Shown here: positions 47,858 to 57,650 of the stretch, piece by piece
How the letters are laid out: every line of letters begins with the position of its first letter
Position numbering within the stretch: the first letter of the stretch is position 1
Assembly (NCBI GenBank): GCA_028641055.1
Contig: CM054058.1
Coordinates: 82,192,020-82,256,019, forward strand
Reading direction: 5' to 3'
DNA length: 64,000 nucleotides
DNA from: Alopecurus myosuroides
Taxonomy: Eukaryota; Streptophyta; Magnoliopsida; Poales; Poaceae
Position numbers and translations under genes: made by a program
The notes under the pieces: model-generated
Database searches by the model: none
Seen by the model: only the letters and a program-made list of their open reading frames with translations
What the model was told of the DNA's origin: nothing

Positions 47858-49411
47858 AATTTTCAGCGATCATCTGTTTATTCAAACACATATATCGACA
47901 TATACACACTTTGGTCATCTCTGCTTGTGTATCTACATTTTTTTACATTGAAAATAATGTTGTCCATTGTGCAGTCTTTTTCCATGAGCAATGTTTTGAA
48001 CTTTATGTACATTCTCCTTGTTTTGATCTCTCTGCTAATCAGTTATGGCAATCTTTTTTGGCTTCCATGTACAGATTAATTAGTTAAAACTTTTAAGTGA
48101 CATCTGATAATATCTGTTCAAGTAGTAGTAATCTGGATCCCACTTTGTGTGACATATGACCAACTTTATTATATAACTAGCATTGTGCCTGTGCATTGCA
48201 GAGGATGCAAGCTAAATGGATAGTGCTCACAAACATGAGAAACAAATTAGTACTGTATATCTTATACCAGTGGAACATGTTAGTACAATTTTAGTTCACA
48301 ACATCTGAAACAAGTTGGGTTCACCCCAATTTTAGTCCTATTACATGTTCCACCAAATCGCATTCCAGTGTTTGTTTGCATCATACATCAAATAGCATTT
48401 GATTCCCTAACTATTTGCATAGAACCAGAGCTACCAAGCCATAGATTTGATTCCTTTTAAAATGATAAAAATGGTAAATGCACTCTCTGTAGTGTTGTTT
48501 TGGGTGCCATTAGGTAATGGATCTGCCACCACTGCTTTCCTGTTAATTGGCCTTTCTCACTGCAGCAGATCACTGGTAATTGGCCTTTCCTGTTAATTTT
48601 CCTGTTAATTAGCATCACTGGTAAGTTATGATTCTTGCAAAAATCCAAGAAAAATAAATTTGCTTGATCACCGCGTCAAATCTGCCAATTGTTGTATCTA
48701 TAAAGTAACAATCAAAGTCTCAGACAAATACTAGGACAAATTTATTATCAAATGTGTTATGGACTTGTTTAAAAAATGTGTACTTTAAATATGAAGAAAT
48801 TGTTTCATTTCTGTTTGAAATCTGAGGTAATGAACACAAGGAGATGGTCCTGTAGTTCTCTGTCATTACTTCCATGTACTGTTTTCTTATATAGATTTAA
48901 GTTCATTCACTTCATAACAGTTTTAGTATCAGATAATTATGAAAGGAGATGGTCCTGTAGTTCTCTGTCATTGAATTAATGCTACTCTTAGAACCAAAAA
49001 ATTTGTGGCTGTTTCAAAACAGAAATCATAGTTGGTGAGCTATGGTGTGGTGTGTGTGTTGTGGTGTATGTGGTGTGGTGTAGTACCTAGTGTTTTCTCT
49101 TAGTACTCAATTGTTAGCAATTTATATGCATGTCCTGTCTTGATATCTAAATATGAATCTGGATATCTCAATTGTTTTTTATGGTTGGTGATGGTTGGTG
49201 TGATGGATGGTGTGTATGGATGGTGGTGATGGATGGTTGTGATGGATATGGCGTGGTGATGATGGATGGTGGTGATGGATGGTGGAGATGGTGTGTGGTC
49301 GTGTGGATATGTGCCCACCTTCGTGTGGATGACGATGATAATATGAGGGGTGGGATCTATTATATGAGGGGTGGGATTTTATGTGCAGGTACCCCACGTG
49401 AGTCCCTATTT
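47858..49411 (+). other. Probable leader intron of the second CACTA1 gene
   Basis: AT-rich, without a gene. It contains a 29-bp direct repeat (AGGAGATGGTCCTGTAGTTC at 48839 and 48945) and a TGG/GATGG low-complexity tract at about 49180-49310. The rest shows nothing I recognise. Confidence 0.4.
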
Positions 49412-49500
49412 GCCGGAATGTTGATTAATTTCCGTTCCAGCAAATTTGGGTACTCCATTTGTGATATTTTTAACAAGGTCATGCCGAAATTTTCCGTGAA
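49412..49500 (+). repeat. CACTA1 leader module, third copy
   Basis: A diverged copy of the 42626/42766 module: GCCGGAATGTTGATTAATTT ... GGTCATGCCGAAATTTTCCGTGAA, lying 128 bp before the ATG of the second gene. Confidence 0.75.
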
Positions 49501-49628
49501 GTTTGGCATGATCTTTGCTAAAAATATCACAAATTAGAGTGTCCGAGAAATTTGGACTCATATGGGGTACATCGTCTAAATTGTAGGATTTGTTGAACTT
49601 ATTTCGGGTTTTCTCTCCTTCATTAGAT

Positions 49629-52600
49629 ATGGCTCACAACGACGAGGCGGGTGGTTCTGGTCTCGGACACGGCGGAGACAACGACGATGCGTGGCTTTCT
49701 ATGCTAAGCGCGGGAGGCGGACCCGTAGATCCGCACCCAGATCTAGAGATGGAGGGCGACGATGCAGACGACGAGATGGACGAAACCGTTCGCCAGGAGC
49801 TAGAGCCACACAACGATACATCGGGCGCAGAAGGTGATCAAACCGGTAGTGGCACCGGTGATACCGCCTCCGGTAGCGAGGCGGCGGCTAAGCGCAAAGA
49901 GAGGCGGCACAACATGCTCGCCACCATGCGGGAAGAGTTCACAGAAGTGGACCCCAAGAGCGGTGCTCCCCTCGAGCCAGAGAGTTATGCCAAGGGCTAT
50001 GGAAACCAGATAGGCTGCATAGCTCGAGACTTCGGCAACGTTAATATGGAGCACCTCAGAGCTAAAGAAACAAGGCTAATGCCGCCCTGCTGATTGAGAA
50101 GCTGCACACAAGGTACAAATTCCCGGATCCTTACGACAACCAGGACCTGAAGAAGAATCTGGTCAACTCCTTAGCACTGGGAAAGTTCGCCAAGGCGTTT
50201 ACGACTTGGAGATCCAGTTTGCGGGAGATGCTTGCGAAGGGTAAGGATTTTGATGAGATCCATAATATGTGGCCCTCCATTTCCGAGGAAGACTTGGCCC
50301 AATTCAAGATCGACGAACTCAAACAGGAAAGGGTGGCGCTGAGTAAATGGGGGAAAGAACATCGAAAAAAGAACATTGGCCCTCACAATCTCGGAAGCCG
50401 GGGTTACCTTGGGAAGCAGAAAGTATGGGAAAAGGAGGATTCGAAGAGAGAAGGGCCGAACCCGTTTGACAAGATCACCGACCCGCAGGTGAGAAATTTT
50501 GTCAGGGCCCATTATAGGGAAGATCCCAAAAAGCCCGGCGATCTTGTGTTGAACGAGAAGGTCAAGCTGCTCGAGAATAAGTATCTCGAGGAAGAAGAAA
50601 AAGAACGCCTATCTCAATCTGACGGGGGGTCCTCGGCGACGACGAACAAGGACCCGTATGACACCCCGTTCATTAGGGCGCTTAACGCGATGAAGGGAGT
50701 GCCCCTTGACAAGAAGCCGCATCGTGGCCATGTGCATGGCCTCGGAAAGGGTCATCGGCATGCGCACTACTACCCCGACACCAAGGAAAAGCGTAAGGAG
50801 CGGAACAAGGGCCCGGAGAAGACGGTCGACGAGCTTGTGAACGAGAGGCTCAATGAGCTCCTCCCTACCATCTGTTCGACCGTCGCTCAGTCCTTAGCGC
50901 CGTGGATGCTAGGTGGAGGACAAGGGCCGCTCCCGCAGATAAACATAGCCCAAATGGTGCAGCCAGCGCCGCAGAACATGGCCCCCGTCGTGGCGCCGCA
51001 GAACGTGGCCCCCGTCGTGGCGCCGCAGAACGCGGCCCCCGTCGTGGCGTCTGCTGCGCGGAACGAGCCGGCCCCCAACCCTCAGCCGGAAGGTCGCAAA
51101 GATCCGTCGCCGCCCCGCCACATCTCTTCAACGCCGCCGCCGACACTTAGCGGTCCATCCCCCTTGTCCGAGCTCAATGCCCTCACGGTAATTCAACGTG
51201 CACTGCTTAATTATATATTATGACTTGATTCGTGACGGCATCAGTCTCTAACAACGATCGCGCGATGTTTCGCAGGCCGACGAGACGGGATGCACATTGC
51301 TCCTTAATGTGAACGGCGAGTTAAAGGACGTCGCCAAAGGAAAAATCATCACACCTCTGAACCGCGTATCCCACGGCGTTCGTATGCCCGAGGACGTGTT
51401 CAGAGTGACATTAAGTCGGGTGCTCCCTGGTTGCGGTGCTCTCGAACCTCCGAACCAACCACCCGCAGCCGACAGCGAGTTGAACCTGGAGCAATGCTTG
51501 GTTTTGCCATTGACCTGGCCGAAATCACTAATTCGTTTGGAAAGTACTCCTGCCAACACTCCAACACCGGTCCAGGGGTCGGGGCACCCGAGCCAACACA
51601 AGGATTTCTCACCTGCAAAGTCCGTGCAGCACGACGGCGATGATGCTGAAGATGAGAACCGGAATGACTACCTCGTCGACGATCCTTACGAGGGGGCGCC
51701 CGGCCTGGATGATCTTGATCAACTTCTCTTTCCAGCGGAGGAAGCGGATAAATATCGATGCACAAAGCGTCTTTTCTCTTCTCAAGAGCCGGCAGTCCCC
51801 GAGCAAGAAGTCATCAGCCAGGATGCCCTCAAAGAGGTGGTAGCGGATGTATTTCATAAGAGTCAGCCTAAGAAGACGGCACGGAAAAGAACTAAGAAGA
51901 GTTCTGCCGTTGCATCGATGAGCCAACCGGTGGAGGGGACCAAGTCTAAGCCGCAGACAGGACGTGTATTGGACAGGATACCCATAACCGACTGGCATCA
52001 GATCCATCAGTTGGGAAAACCGATGCTTCCGCCGAGGTTGGTCGCCTTGCTGACAGGTGATATGCGTAGCGTCCATGACGGTGTACTATATATGGAGGAG
52101 ATGCTTCTGAAAGAGAAAAATCCAACGCTGCCGGTTTTGGTCGCAAAGGTGCCATCTACGGCGGGATTTGTCACTGAAGGCAACGCAAACAAGATCATCA
52201 TTAGATTTGACGACATTTTCCGTATGTTCCACATGAAATCACTCCACTCGTCAATCGTCCGTCTGTTTACGCTCAGCTTGGCGCATCAGCTATCCGTAGA
52301 GAATGTCAGAAACATCGGGCTAGCAGACCCCTACTACATGCACGACATGTACTTGAACAACCCCAGGGGTAGGGCAAATGCGACAAAGTACCTCGAACAA
52401 GTGTTGCTCACTAACCATATGAACAAGAGGATCACCCTCGTGCCCTACTTTCCTGAGTAAGTTATATTTCCCATCTTTACATAAGTTTGCGCATATATAA
52501 TTTTTGAGGATTATATATATGGACTCTCCTGTTTTGCGCAGAAACAAATACGGCACCCTCATCATGCTCTACCCGAGAGACGCGCACGCAGTATATCTCG

Positions 52601-53175
52601 ACTCCGGGAGTACGATGAAGGAGAAGAACTACACCCTCATCAAGTCTGTTCTCAATGATGCTATGGATGGCTACATCAGGGGGGAAGGATTCTGCGACAG
52701 GAAGAAACAAATTCAAGGCAAATATGTGTTCAGACACAGAACAGAGTTTCCCTGCCCCAAGCAGGCGCCAGGCGGCCAAATGGAGGCATGGTACCTCATC
52801 CAACACATGACGGAGATCGTGAAGGACCAACATAGTCTGCAATACATGTCTGCTGTGGACAAATGGTCTCGCAGCATCGTGGAATGGTCTGATGCTGAGT
52901 ACAGACAAAACTTTGGTCGCATCCAGCGCAAGATCTGCACAATCATCTATAAGGATGTAGTAACTGCAGGATCTACCTTCCACTGGAACCCCCCACCATC
53001 TAACAATGAGTTGCGACAATGTGTGCTAGAGCAGACTGACGAGAGACCATTCAACTCGTTAAAAGGTGCTCTTCCGTTCCCGCCGAGAAGAAACAGAAGA
53101 TCACAACATCGAGGAAGAAATGATCGACGGTATGTATTCGATTCGTTACGAATTGCTCCTAATAAGAACTTGTGA
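49629..53175 (+). pseudogene. CACTA1 second gene: Transposase_24 / Ulp1-like protein
   Basis: Exons: 49629-51187, 51276-52456 and 52542 to about 53110-53175, with GT-AG introns and matching phases. The N-terminus is Gly/Asp/Glu-rich. A Transposase_24-like helical region follows (KFAKAFTTWRSSLREML to FVRAHYREDP), then a Pro/Ala repeat (APQNVAPVV) near 50970-51050. The C-terminal part (exons 2-3) resembles the Ulp1 (C48) protease fold of CACTA-encoded proteins: the Asp strand AVYLDSG is present. The His-Trp pair is replaced by Tyr-Gly (KYGTLIML), and the Cys after Q-x-P-G is Glu (QAPGGQMEAW). One frameshift lies near 50071. The C-terminus beyond 53080 is uncertain. Probably the element's second, DNA-binding or regulatory protein. 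Confidence 0.75.
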
Positions 53176-53689
53176 TTTCCTTTGCCGGTCTAATGCTTTT
53201 ATCTTGGTCTACAGAGAGATGAAGAAGTGGACGGCGCGCTGGCCCTAGCGAAAGATCGCAAGCGGAGGCGGAAGCTAAAGCGGAGGCGGACCGTATATCT
53301 AGTCTTCTTTGCGATTGATCTCTATATCGCGCGTACGTTGCATAGATGTAGTAGTCATACCTTTGTAATCGTTGAACTAATTAGATGGCTATATTTTGGG
53401 TTCGAAATCTTCCGACATAAACGTGTTATTGAGATCAATGTGTTGTATTCGTACTTATGAGAATTGGATATGGATGCATATGTATAGATGTGTTAATTTC
53501 GTTATCGATGTGTTAAATTCGTTATGGATGGATGCATATGTATCTATGATTTATCGATGTGCTATCAGTGATTTATATGTGTGAAGTTTATAAATTATAG
53601 AATTTGAATGTATTTGGACCTGGGAATATACAGAATCAGAATATACAAAATGTTATACAAAAAAAAGAAAAAAATACAAACCTGGGAAA
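53176..53689. other. CACTA1 3' flank of the second gene
   Basis: AT-rich, with short repeats of TGTTAATTTCGTTAT and GATGCATATGTAT near 53475-53550. There is no coding frame. It probably holds the last intron or 3' UTR; a GT at about 53127 and CTACAG at 53214 could define one more short exon ending at a TAG near 53248. Confidence 0.4.
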
Positions 53690-53950
53690 CTTACCACTGG
53701 CGAACAAAGTCCCTACCGCTGGCGAACAGTACCACTGGCGAACAGGTTGCCTACCGCTGGCGAAGCTCTACCGCTGGCGAACAGAGCATCTACCGCTGGC
53801 GAACATAGCGCTGGCGAACAAGGCTTTGTTTGCCAGCGGTAACATGCACTACCGCTGGCGAAGTGATGTTCGCCAGCGGTAACCTGCTACCACTGGCGTG
53901 GTAGCGCTGGCGAACACATGTTCGCCAGCGGTAGCTGAAAATTGTTCGTC
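53690..53950. repeat. CACTA1 right subterminal motif array
   Basis: About ten copies of CTGGCGAACA or its complement, mostly preceded by TACCG or TACCA and in both orientations near the tip. Counterpart of the left array. Confidence 0.85.
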
Positions 53951-53978
53951 ACTGGTAGCCCTTTTCCTACTAGTGTCT

Positions 53979-54596
53979 TGAGCATGAAGGAGCAGCTCGA
54001 CAGGGAGCGCCAGGAACTCATTGCAGAGCAGGCGGAGTTAGAGAAGGTTAGACTTGAGCTTAGTCTAGACCAGATCAAGTACAACAAGGCTCACGGCTTC
54101 ACGCAAGTCGCTAGGAGAGCTAGCAAGGTAGGTCCTACTCGGCGCAACTTAGGCGCCGAGATGGCGACCGTTGGAGAGGTTCCTAGTCAGTCTGCCACCG
54201 CAAACACTTCCACTAGGCCTAGGTACAGCACCCCCGCTAAGACACTTAGAGCTGCAGAGGCCGTAGCCGCCGAGTTGCCTCGACTCGACGGCGACGCGCG
54301 CATTAGGCAACAAGAAAGGCTCAACGAGTTGGTGTTGGAGGCTGCTAGGCAGAATGAGGAGTTCCGGAAGGCCAACCCGGGTGCTGGCGGCTCGCAGGTG
54401 GTGCATTCGCATGCGGCCAGATCTGTTGATCAGGCCTCATCTCCGCATCCCAGACGCGAGAGGGACCGCAGTGGCACCTCGGGTAGAAACAGGCAACTGC
54501 AGGTGTACGACCCGACTGTCGCCGCGACAGTCCGGCCAGAAACACAACTCTGCTGGAGCATGCTTTCAAGCCCATAAAGCTCATAGCCAAACGCGA
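53979..54596 (+). pseudogene. gag: Element C gag, second part
   Basis: Continues the frame interrupted by CACTA1: LSMKEQLDRERQELIAEQAE begins a Glu/Leu/Arg-rich coiled coil, followed by a Ser/Thr/Pro-rich segment and LDGDARIRQQERLNELVLEA. This coiled-coil stretch is typical of Tat-type gag proteins. A frameshift is likely near 54500-54540, since the frame in use ends at 54577 while another continues to the CACTA2 border. Knuckle and protease parts are absent because of the later deletion. Confidence 0.55.
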
Positions 54597-54860
54597 CACT
54601 ACTAGGGAAAAGGCTACCGCAGGCGCACCAAATTAGGCTACCGCAAGCGAATTGCAGTTCTCCTGGGACCACGTCGCCAGCGGTAATGGCTTACCCCAGG
54701 CGAATAACACAATGCGCCTGTGGTAAGTTCGCATACCCCAGGCGAATACACCTTGTGCGCCTGGGGTAAAACTCTTACCTGTGGCGAACAAGCGCTGTGC
54801 GCCTGGGGTACAGATGCGTCTGGGGTACTGTGTACTGTTCGCCTGGGGTATGGTTTTGCT
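54597..54860. repeat. CACTA2 subterminal motif array
   Basis: Repeats of ACCCCAGGCGAATA and the inverted TGCGCCTGGGGTA, several in opposed pairs, plus variants (CTGTGGTAA, GCGTCTGGGGTA). One CGCCAGCGGTAA close to the tip is of the CACTA1 type. The motif shares GGCGAA with CACTA1 but has CCAG in place of GCTG before it. Confidence 0.8.
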
Positions 54861-55103
54861 GTATCAAAAAATAAAAGAAAAACCAAAATAACAGAATAAC
54901 AGGAAAATGACAGAATAACAGCAAAATGACACAATTAAGTTTTAGAACATAAATATTTTCGATCATCAACACATAGTCTCGATCATCAAGACATAGTTTA
55001 ACAAAATTACATAGTCTCGAAAAGAACCATGCTACTAATAAATCCAGGAGTTAGCTAGTGAGATGGAAATAATTATTTGTTCTAATTTAATTAAACTCGT
55101 CAT
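54861..55103. other. Between the CACTA2 terminal array and the B3-like gene
   Basis: AT-rich with short repeats (AATAACAG, ATCATCAACACATAGTCTCG). This would be the 3' UTR of the B3-like gene. No gene is seen. Confidence 0.45.
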
Positions 55104-56126
55104 CTACAGCTCTAGCGGGCTGATGTAGTGGATGACCATCATCATGTCCAAGTTGGGGACATCACTATTCCTCATGGTGATCAGAATAGCTCGTCCAACC
55201 GCCATACCAACTCTTGCGGAATGGAACCGCCTCCATGCTTGAGAGTTGAGGATGACCCGACCATCAGCATTATCCCTGGTGATCGGAACTGCGGTGACAT
55301 GTCCGGATTCTCCACGGCGTACTCCAATGGTACCGGGCTCCATGCCAGCACTGTCCGCTACCGCCATGGGTATTTTCTAGAACACAATTCCAAGATAGAA
55401 TAAAAGCACAAAGTCACATACCGGCCACATTATAACATAAGCAACTACAGGAATAAGAAAGTGTTAAGAAACATACCATGACATGTCCATTGGAGATGTT
55501 AGTATTGGTGATGCGATGCACGAAAGGAAAACCGATGTAGCTATCTATCTCGGCAAGTTTCTGAAGGACACGGTCCTTCTCAATCTCGCTAAGATTCGCT
55601 CTTTGAGCAACCACCACATGTTTCCATGGGTCCTCCTCGTCCATATCATCCTCAGTGTCCATATCATCCTCAGTGTCCTCCTCACTCCCGGCATTCTCGC
55701 TCGCAATCCCGCCCATATACACAATTTTGATACGAGGTTGTGGTCCTTCCATTGAGAAGTGAATGTAATCACTTCCGCTTAAATTGTACGTGGCGATGAG
55801 AACCTGCAATGCTTGCCCGCAGAAGTAGGTCTTCGTTCTTTCTTTTTTCACTCGAAGATTGTAGGTGGTCCCGTGAACATTGAAGTCCACATTATTGCCA
55901 ACTAACTGGTTGAACTCTTGGCGAATATTGCATGGAAGAATCTAAAAAAGAAATATAAAGAATAAACACAAGTCTCAAGCTAGATAGTAAAACGAAAGAA
56001 CAAGTTAACATAAAAAGAATTGTTAATTACCAACGAATCAACGTCACCGTCGTGGAGCTGAAGCATAAAAGAAGTCCCACTGAATCGTCCTTCGGCACAT
56101 CGGGACCGACATACGCCGCAAGCCAT
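55104..56126 (-). CDS. CACTA2 second gene: protein with two B3-like DNA-binding domains
   Basis: Three exons on the minus strand: 56126-56031, 55941-55477 and 55376-55104. Both introns are GT-AG, all junctions are phase 0, and there is no stop before the TAG at 55104. The product is 277 aa. Domain 1 (about residues 18-107) follows the B3 pattern: SLILP, NIRQEFNQLV, VHGTTYNLRV, then GSDYIHF. An acidic linker (EDTEDDMDTEDDMDEED) follows. Domain 2 (about 170-275) has the same layout, ending RVILNSQAWRRFHSARVG and MVIHYI, and intron 2 lies inside it. B3 domains bind short DNA motifs. The gene lies between the terminal array and the transposase, so it probably binds the element's own motifs. The B3 call is by eye. 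Confidence 0.72.
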
Positions 56127-56206
56127 GTTCTATTAAATTAAGAAAGTACACATAGAGGTTAGAGGAGCATAGATATCACAAAACAAAGACAAATGGCAGC
56201 ACCTAC

Positions 56207-56410
56207 CTCTAGTAGTATAATAAGGCAATTGACAGCAGTACAAACGAAATGGAACCTGTCGGAGAGTTTAGGTGATACTTCCAACAGTACACTTTCTTAT
56301 TTAATCTCACAATTCACAATTCACAATACTCTAGTAGTGTAATAAGGCAATTGACAGCAGTACACACGAAATGTTGTTATTGTGCGTGTTTTTACTCCTA
56401 TTTAATCTCA
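56207..56410. repeat. Tandem duplication upstream of the B3-like gene
   Basis: About 120 bp, repeated: CTAGTAGTATAATAAGGCAA near 56210 and its near-copy at 56330, both followed by GACAGCAGTACA, and ATTTAATCTCACAATTCAC at 56299 and 56401. Confidence 0.75.
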
Positions 56411-56454
56411 CAATTCACATTCCTTTTTACTAGTGAAACCTGTCAATTCACATT

Positions 56455-56601
56455 CACAATTCTTAGCCTTTCGGCTTGCCCACCTGTGTGTGGTGCTGTG
56501 TTTTGTTCTACGGCTTTTGCCGTTTGTAAGGAACCTGCTAAAACTTTGTTGTTCGTGATTTCAATGAAATCGGGGGGCAGCCCCTTTTAGTCTAAAAAAA
56601 A
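56455..56601 (+). mobile_element. 3' tail of a LINE-like retroposon
   Basis: It reads TTTGCCGTTTGTAAG, then GATTTCAATGAAATCGGGGG and CCCCTTTTAGTCT, ending in eight A at 56594-56601. This resembles the 3' UTR end of Triticeae L1-type LINEs. It is 5' truncated and no coding part remains; target duplications were not resolved. Confidence 0.5.
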
Positions 56602-56639
56602 TGCACTACAAAGATCCGCTAAGAGCACTGAATCCTGGA

Positions 56640-56935
56640 GATATAATGCACATTCCTCTGGATCGATCCACGACGACGGGAGCACCGCGGCCACCAGAAG
56701 CAGGCGCACATCCTCCACAACGCCGACGGGAGGGCCGGAGTGGGCTGGGATGGAGGGGGGATGGGAGGGAGAGGGGCTGGCCTGGATCAACGACGACGAC
56801 GACGACGGAGTGGGCGACGGCGGAGTGGGCGACGACCTGCTCTGCTCCTCTCGACACTGGCGACGGCGGAGGCGTGTGGGTTCGTGTGGGTGCGGGTGCG
56901 GGTGAGATCTGGTCACTTAGAATACTAAAGCATTG
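56640..56935 (-). promoter_or_regulatory. GC-rich leader of the CACTA2 second gene
   Basis: GC-rich with overlapping open frames; the minus-strand one is His/Pro/Ser-rich. By position it is equivalent to the GC-rich leader in CACTA1: next to an internal motif cluster and upstream of the second gene. Probably an untranslated exon rather than a protein. Confidence 0.4.
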
Positions 56936-56950
56936 AGCTAAGCACATTGG

Positions 56951-57236
56951 CACCGGTTTCTAATACAAACCGGTTCGAAAAGGATCTGTCCACTGGGCCC
57001 CACACTCTGCCGCAAATGGCCTCATGGCCTTTAGGACTGGTTTGTGGTACCAACCGGTTCGAAAAGGATCTGTCCACTGGGCCCCACACCCTGCCGCAAA
57101 TGGCCTCATGGCCTTTAGGACCGGTTTGTCGTACCAACCGGTTCTAAAGGATCTGTCCCCTGGGCCCCCTACCTACCCGCAACAAATGGACGCAGGCCTT
57201 TAGGACCGGTTTGTGATACAAACCGGTCCTAAAGGC
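56951..57236. repeat. 84-bp tandem repeat with CCGGTT palindromes
   Basis: Three and a half units with 84-bp period (CGGTTC at 56971, 57055 and 57139). Each contains CCGGTTTGT..TAC.AACCGG and GATCTGTCC.CTGGGCCCC. The CCTTTAGGACCGGTTTG pattern is that of a further CACTA family's subterminal repeats, so this may be a nested remnant. Confidence 0.75.
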
Positions 57237-57237
57237 C

Positions 57238-57408
57238 TCCGGCACCGCAGGCGCGTTTCGTAGATAATGCGCCTGCGCTAAATTTCGTAGGATTTTGGTT
57301 TGCGCGGTCCCACATGGCATTACCCCAGGCGCATGTCCTGTCAAAAGCGCCTGTGATAAAGATTACCCCAGGCGCATTTTCTCGATGATGCGCCTGTGCT
57401 AAGATTTT
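57238..57408. promoter_or_regulatory. CACTA2 internal cluster of the terminal motif
   Basis: Three opposed pairs of the CACTA2 motif (GCAGGCGCG/GCGCCTGCGCTAA; ACCCCAGGCGCATG/GCGCCTGTGATAA; ACCCCAGGCGCATT/GCGCCTGTGCTAA). It lies between the transposase gene (ends 57651) and the second gene, as in CACTA1. Confidence 0.7.
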
Positions 57409-57650
57409 CTAAATTACACTGCCCCGCGGCCTGGGACACATCGAGCAATACGAATGCTATAATATGTGGCTCCCCCACGTTGGTTTTCACTTAAAAAATA
57501 CATACATATGAAAGTTAACATGTGCAAAAAAAAATTAATGTCGCATCGAGCGTAAATAGATTGGTTTAGCGAGATACCGCAAGTGTTTCTCTCTAAAAAC
57601 ACATTGTACATATAGCTATTAGCATGTTATATCGCGAGTATTTCCCTCTC

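Larger units (their letters stand above)
41815..53975 (+). mobile_element. CACTA1: En/Spm-type transposon, complete, 12.2 kb
   Basis: The tips are CACTAGTAGGGAA on the left and, inverted, CACTAGTAGGAAAAGG on the right, flanked by TCT on both sides (41812-41814 and 53976-53978). Subterminal motif arrays (GCTGGCGAACA in both orientations) occupy 41840-42165 and 53690-53950, and a third cluster lies inside at 47303-47422. It carries a TNP2-type transposase gene and a Transposase_24/Ulp1-like gene, both on the plus strand and both frameshifted. It is inserted in the gag of element C. Confidence 0.92.

Noticed and set aside
47404..48087. A 227-codon plus-strand frame in CACTA1, Pro/Ser-rich
   Set aside because: Four overlapping frames are open in the same GC-rich stretch and it runs past a good splice donor; it is more likely an untranslated leader.
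49100..49397. His/Pro/Ser-rich and Met/Gly-rich small frames
   Set aside because: They come from a TGG/GATGG low-complexity tract.
41840..53950. Regularly spaced repeats that could suggest a CRISPR-like array
   Set aside because: The repeats are CACTA subterminal motifs in both orientations with irregular spacing in a plant genome; there are no cas genes.
55104..56126. The B3-like gene as an ordinary host gene in an intergenic gap
   Set aside because: It lies between the CACTA2 tip array and the same-strand transposase, with the CACTA2 motif cluster upstream; it belongs to the element as it stands.
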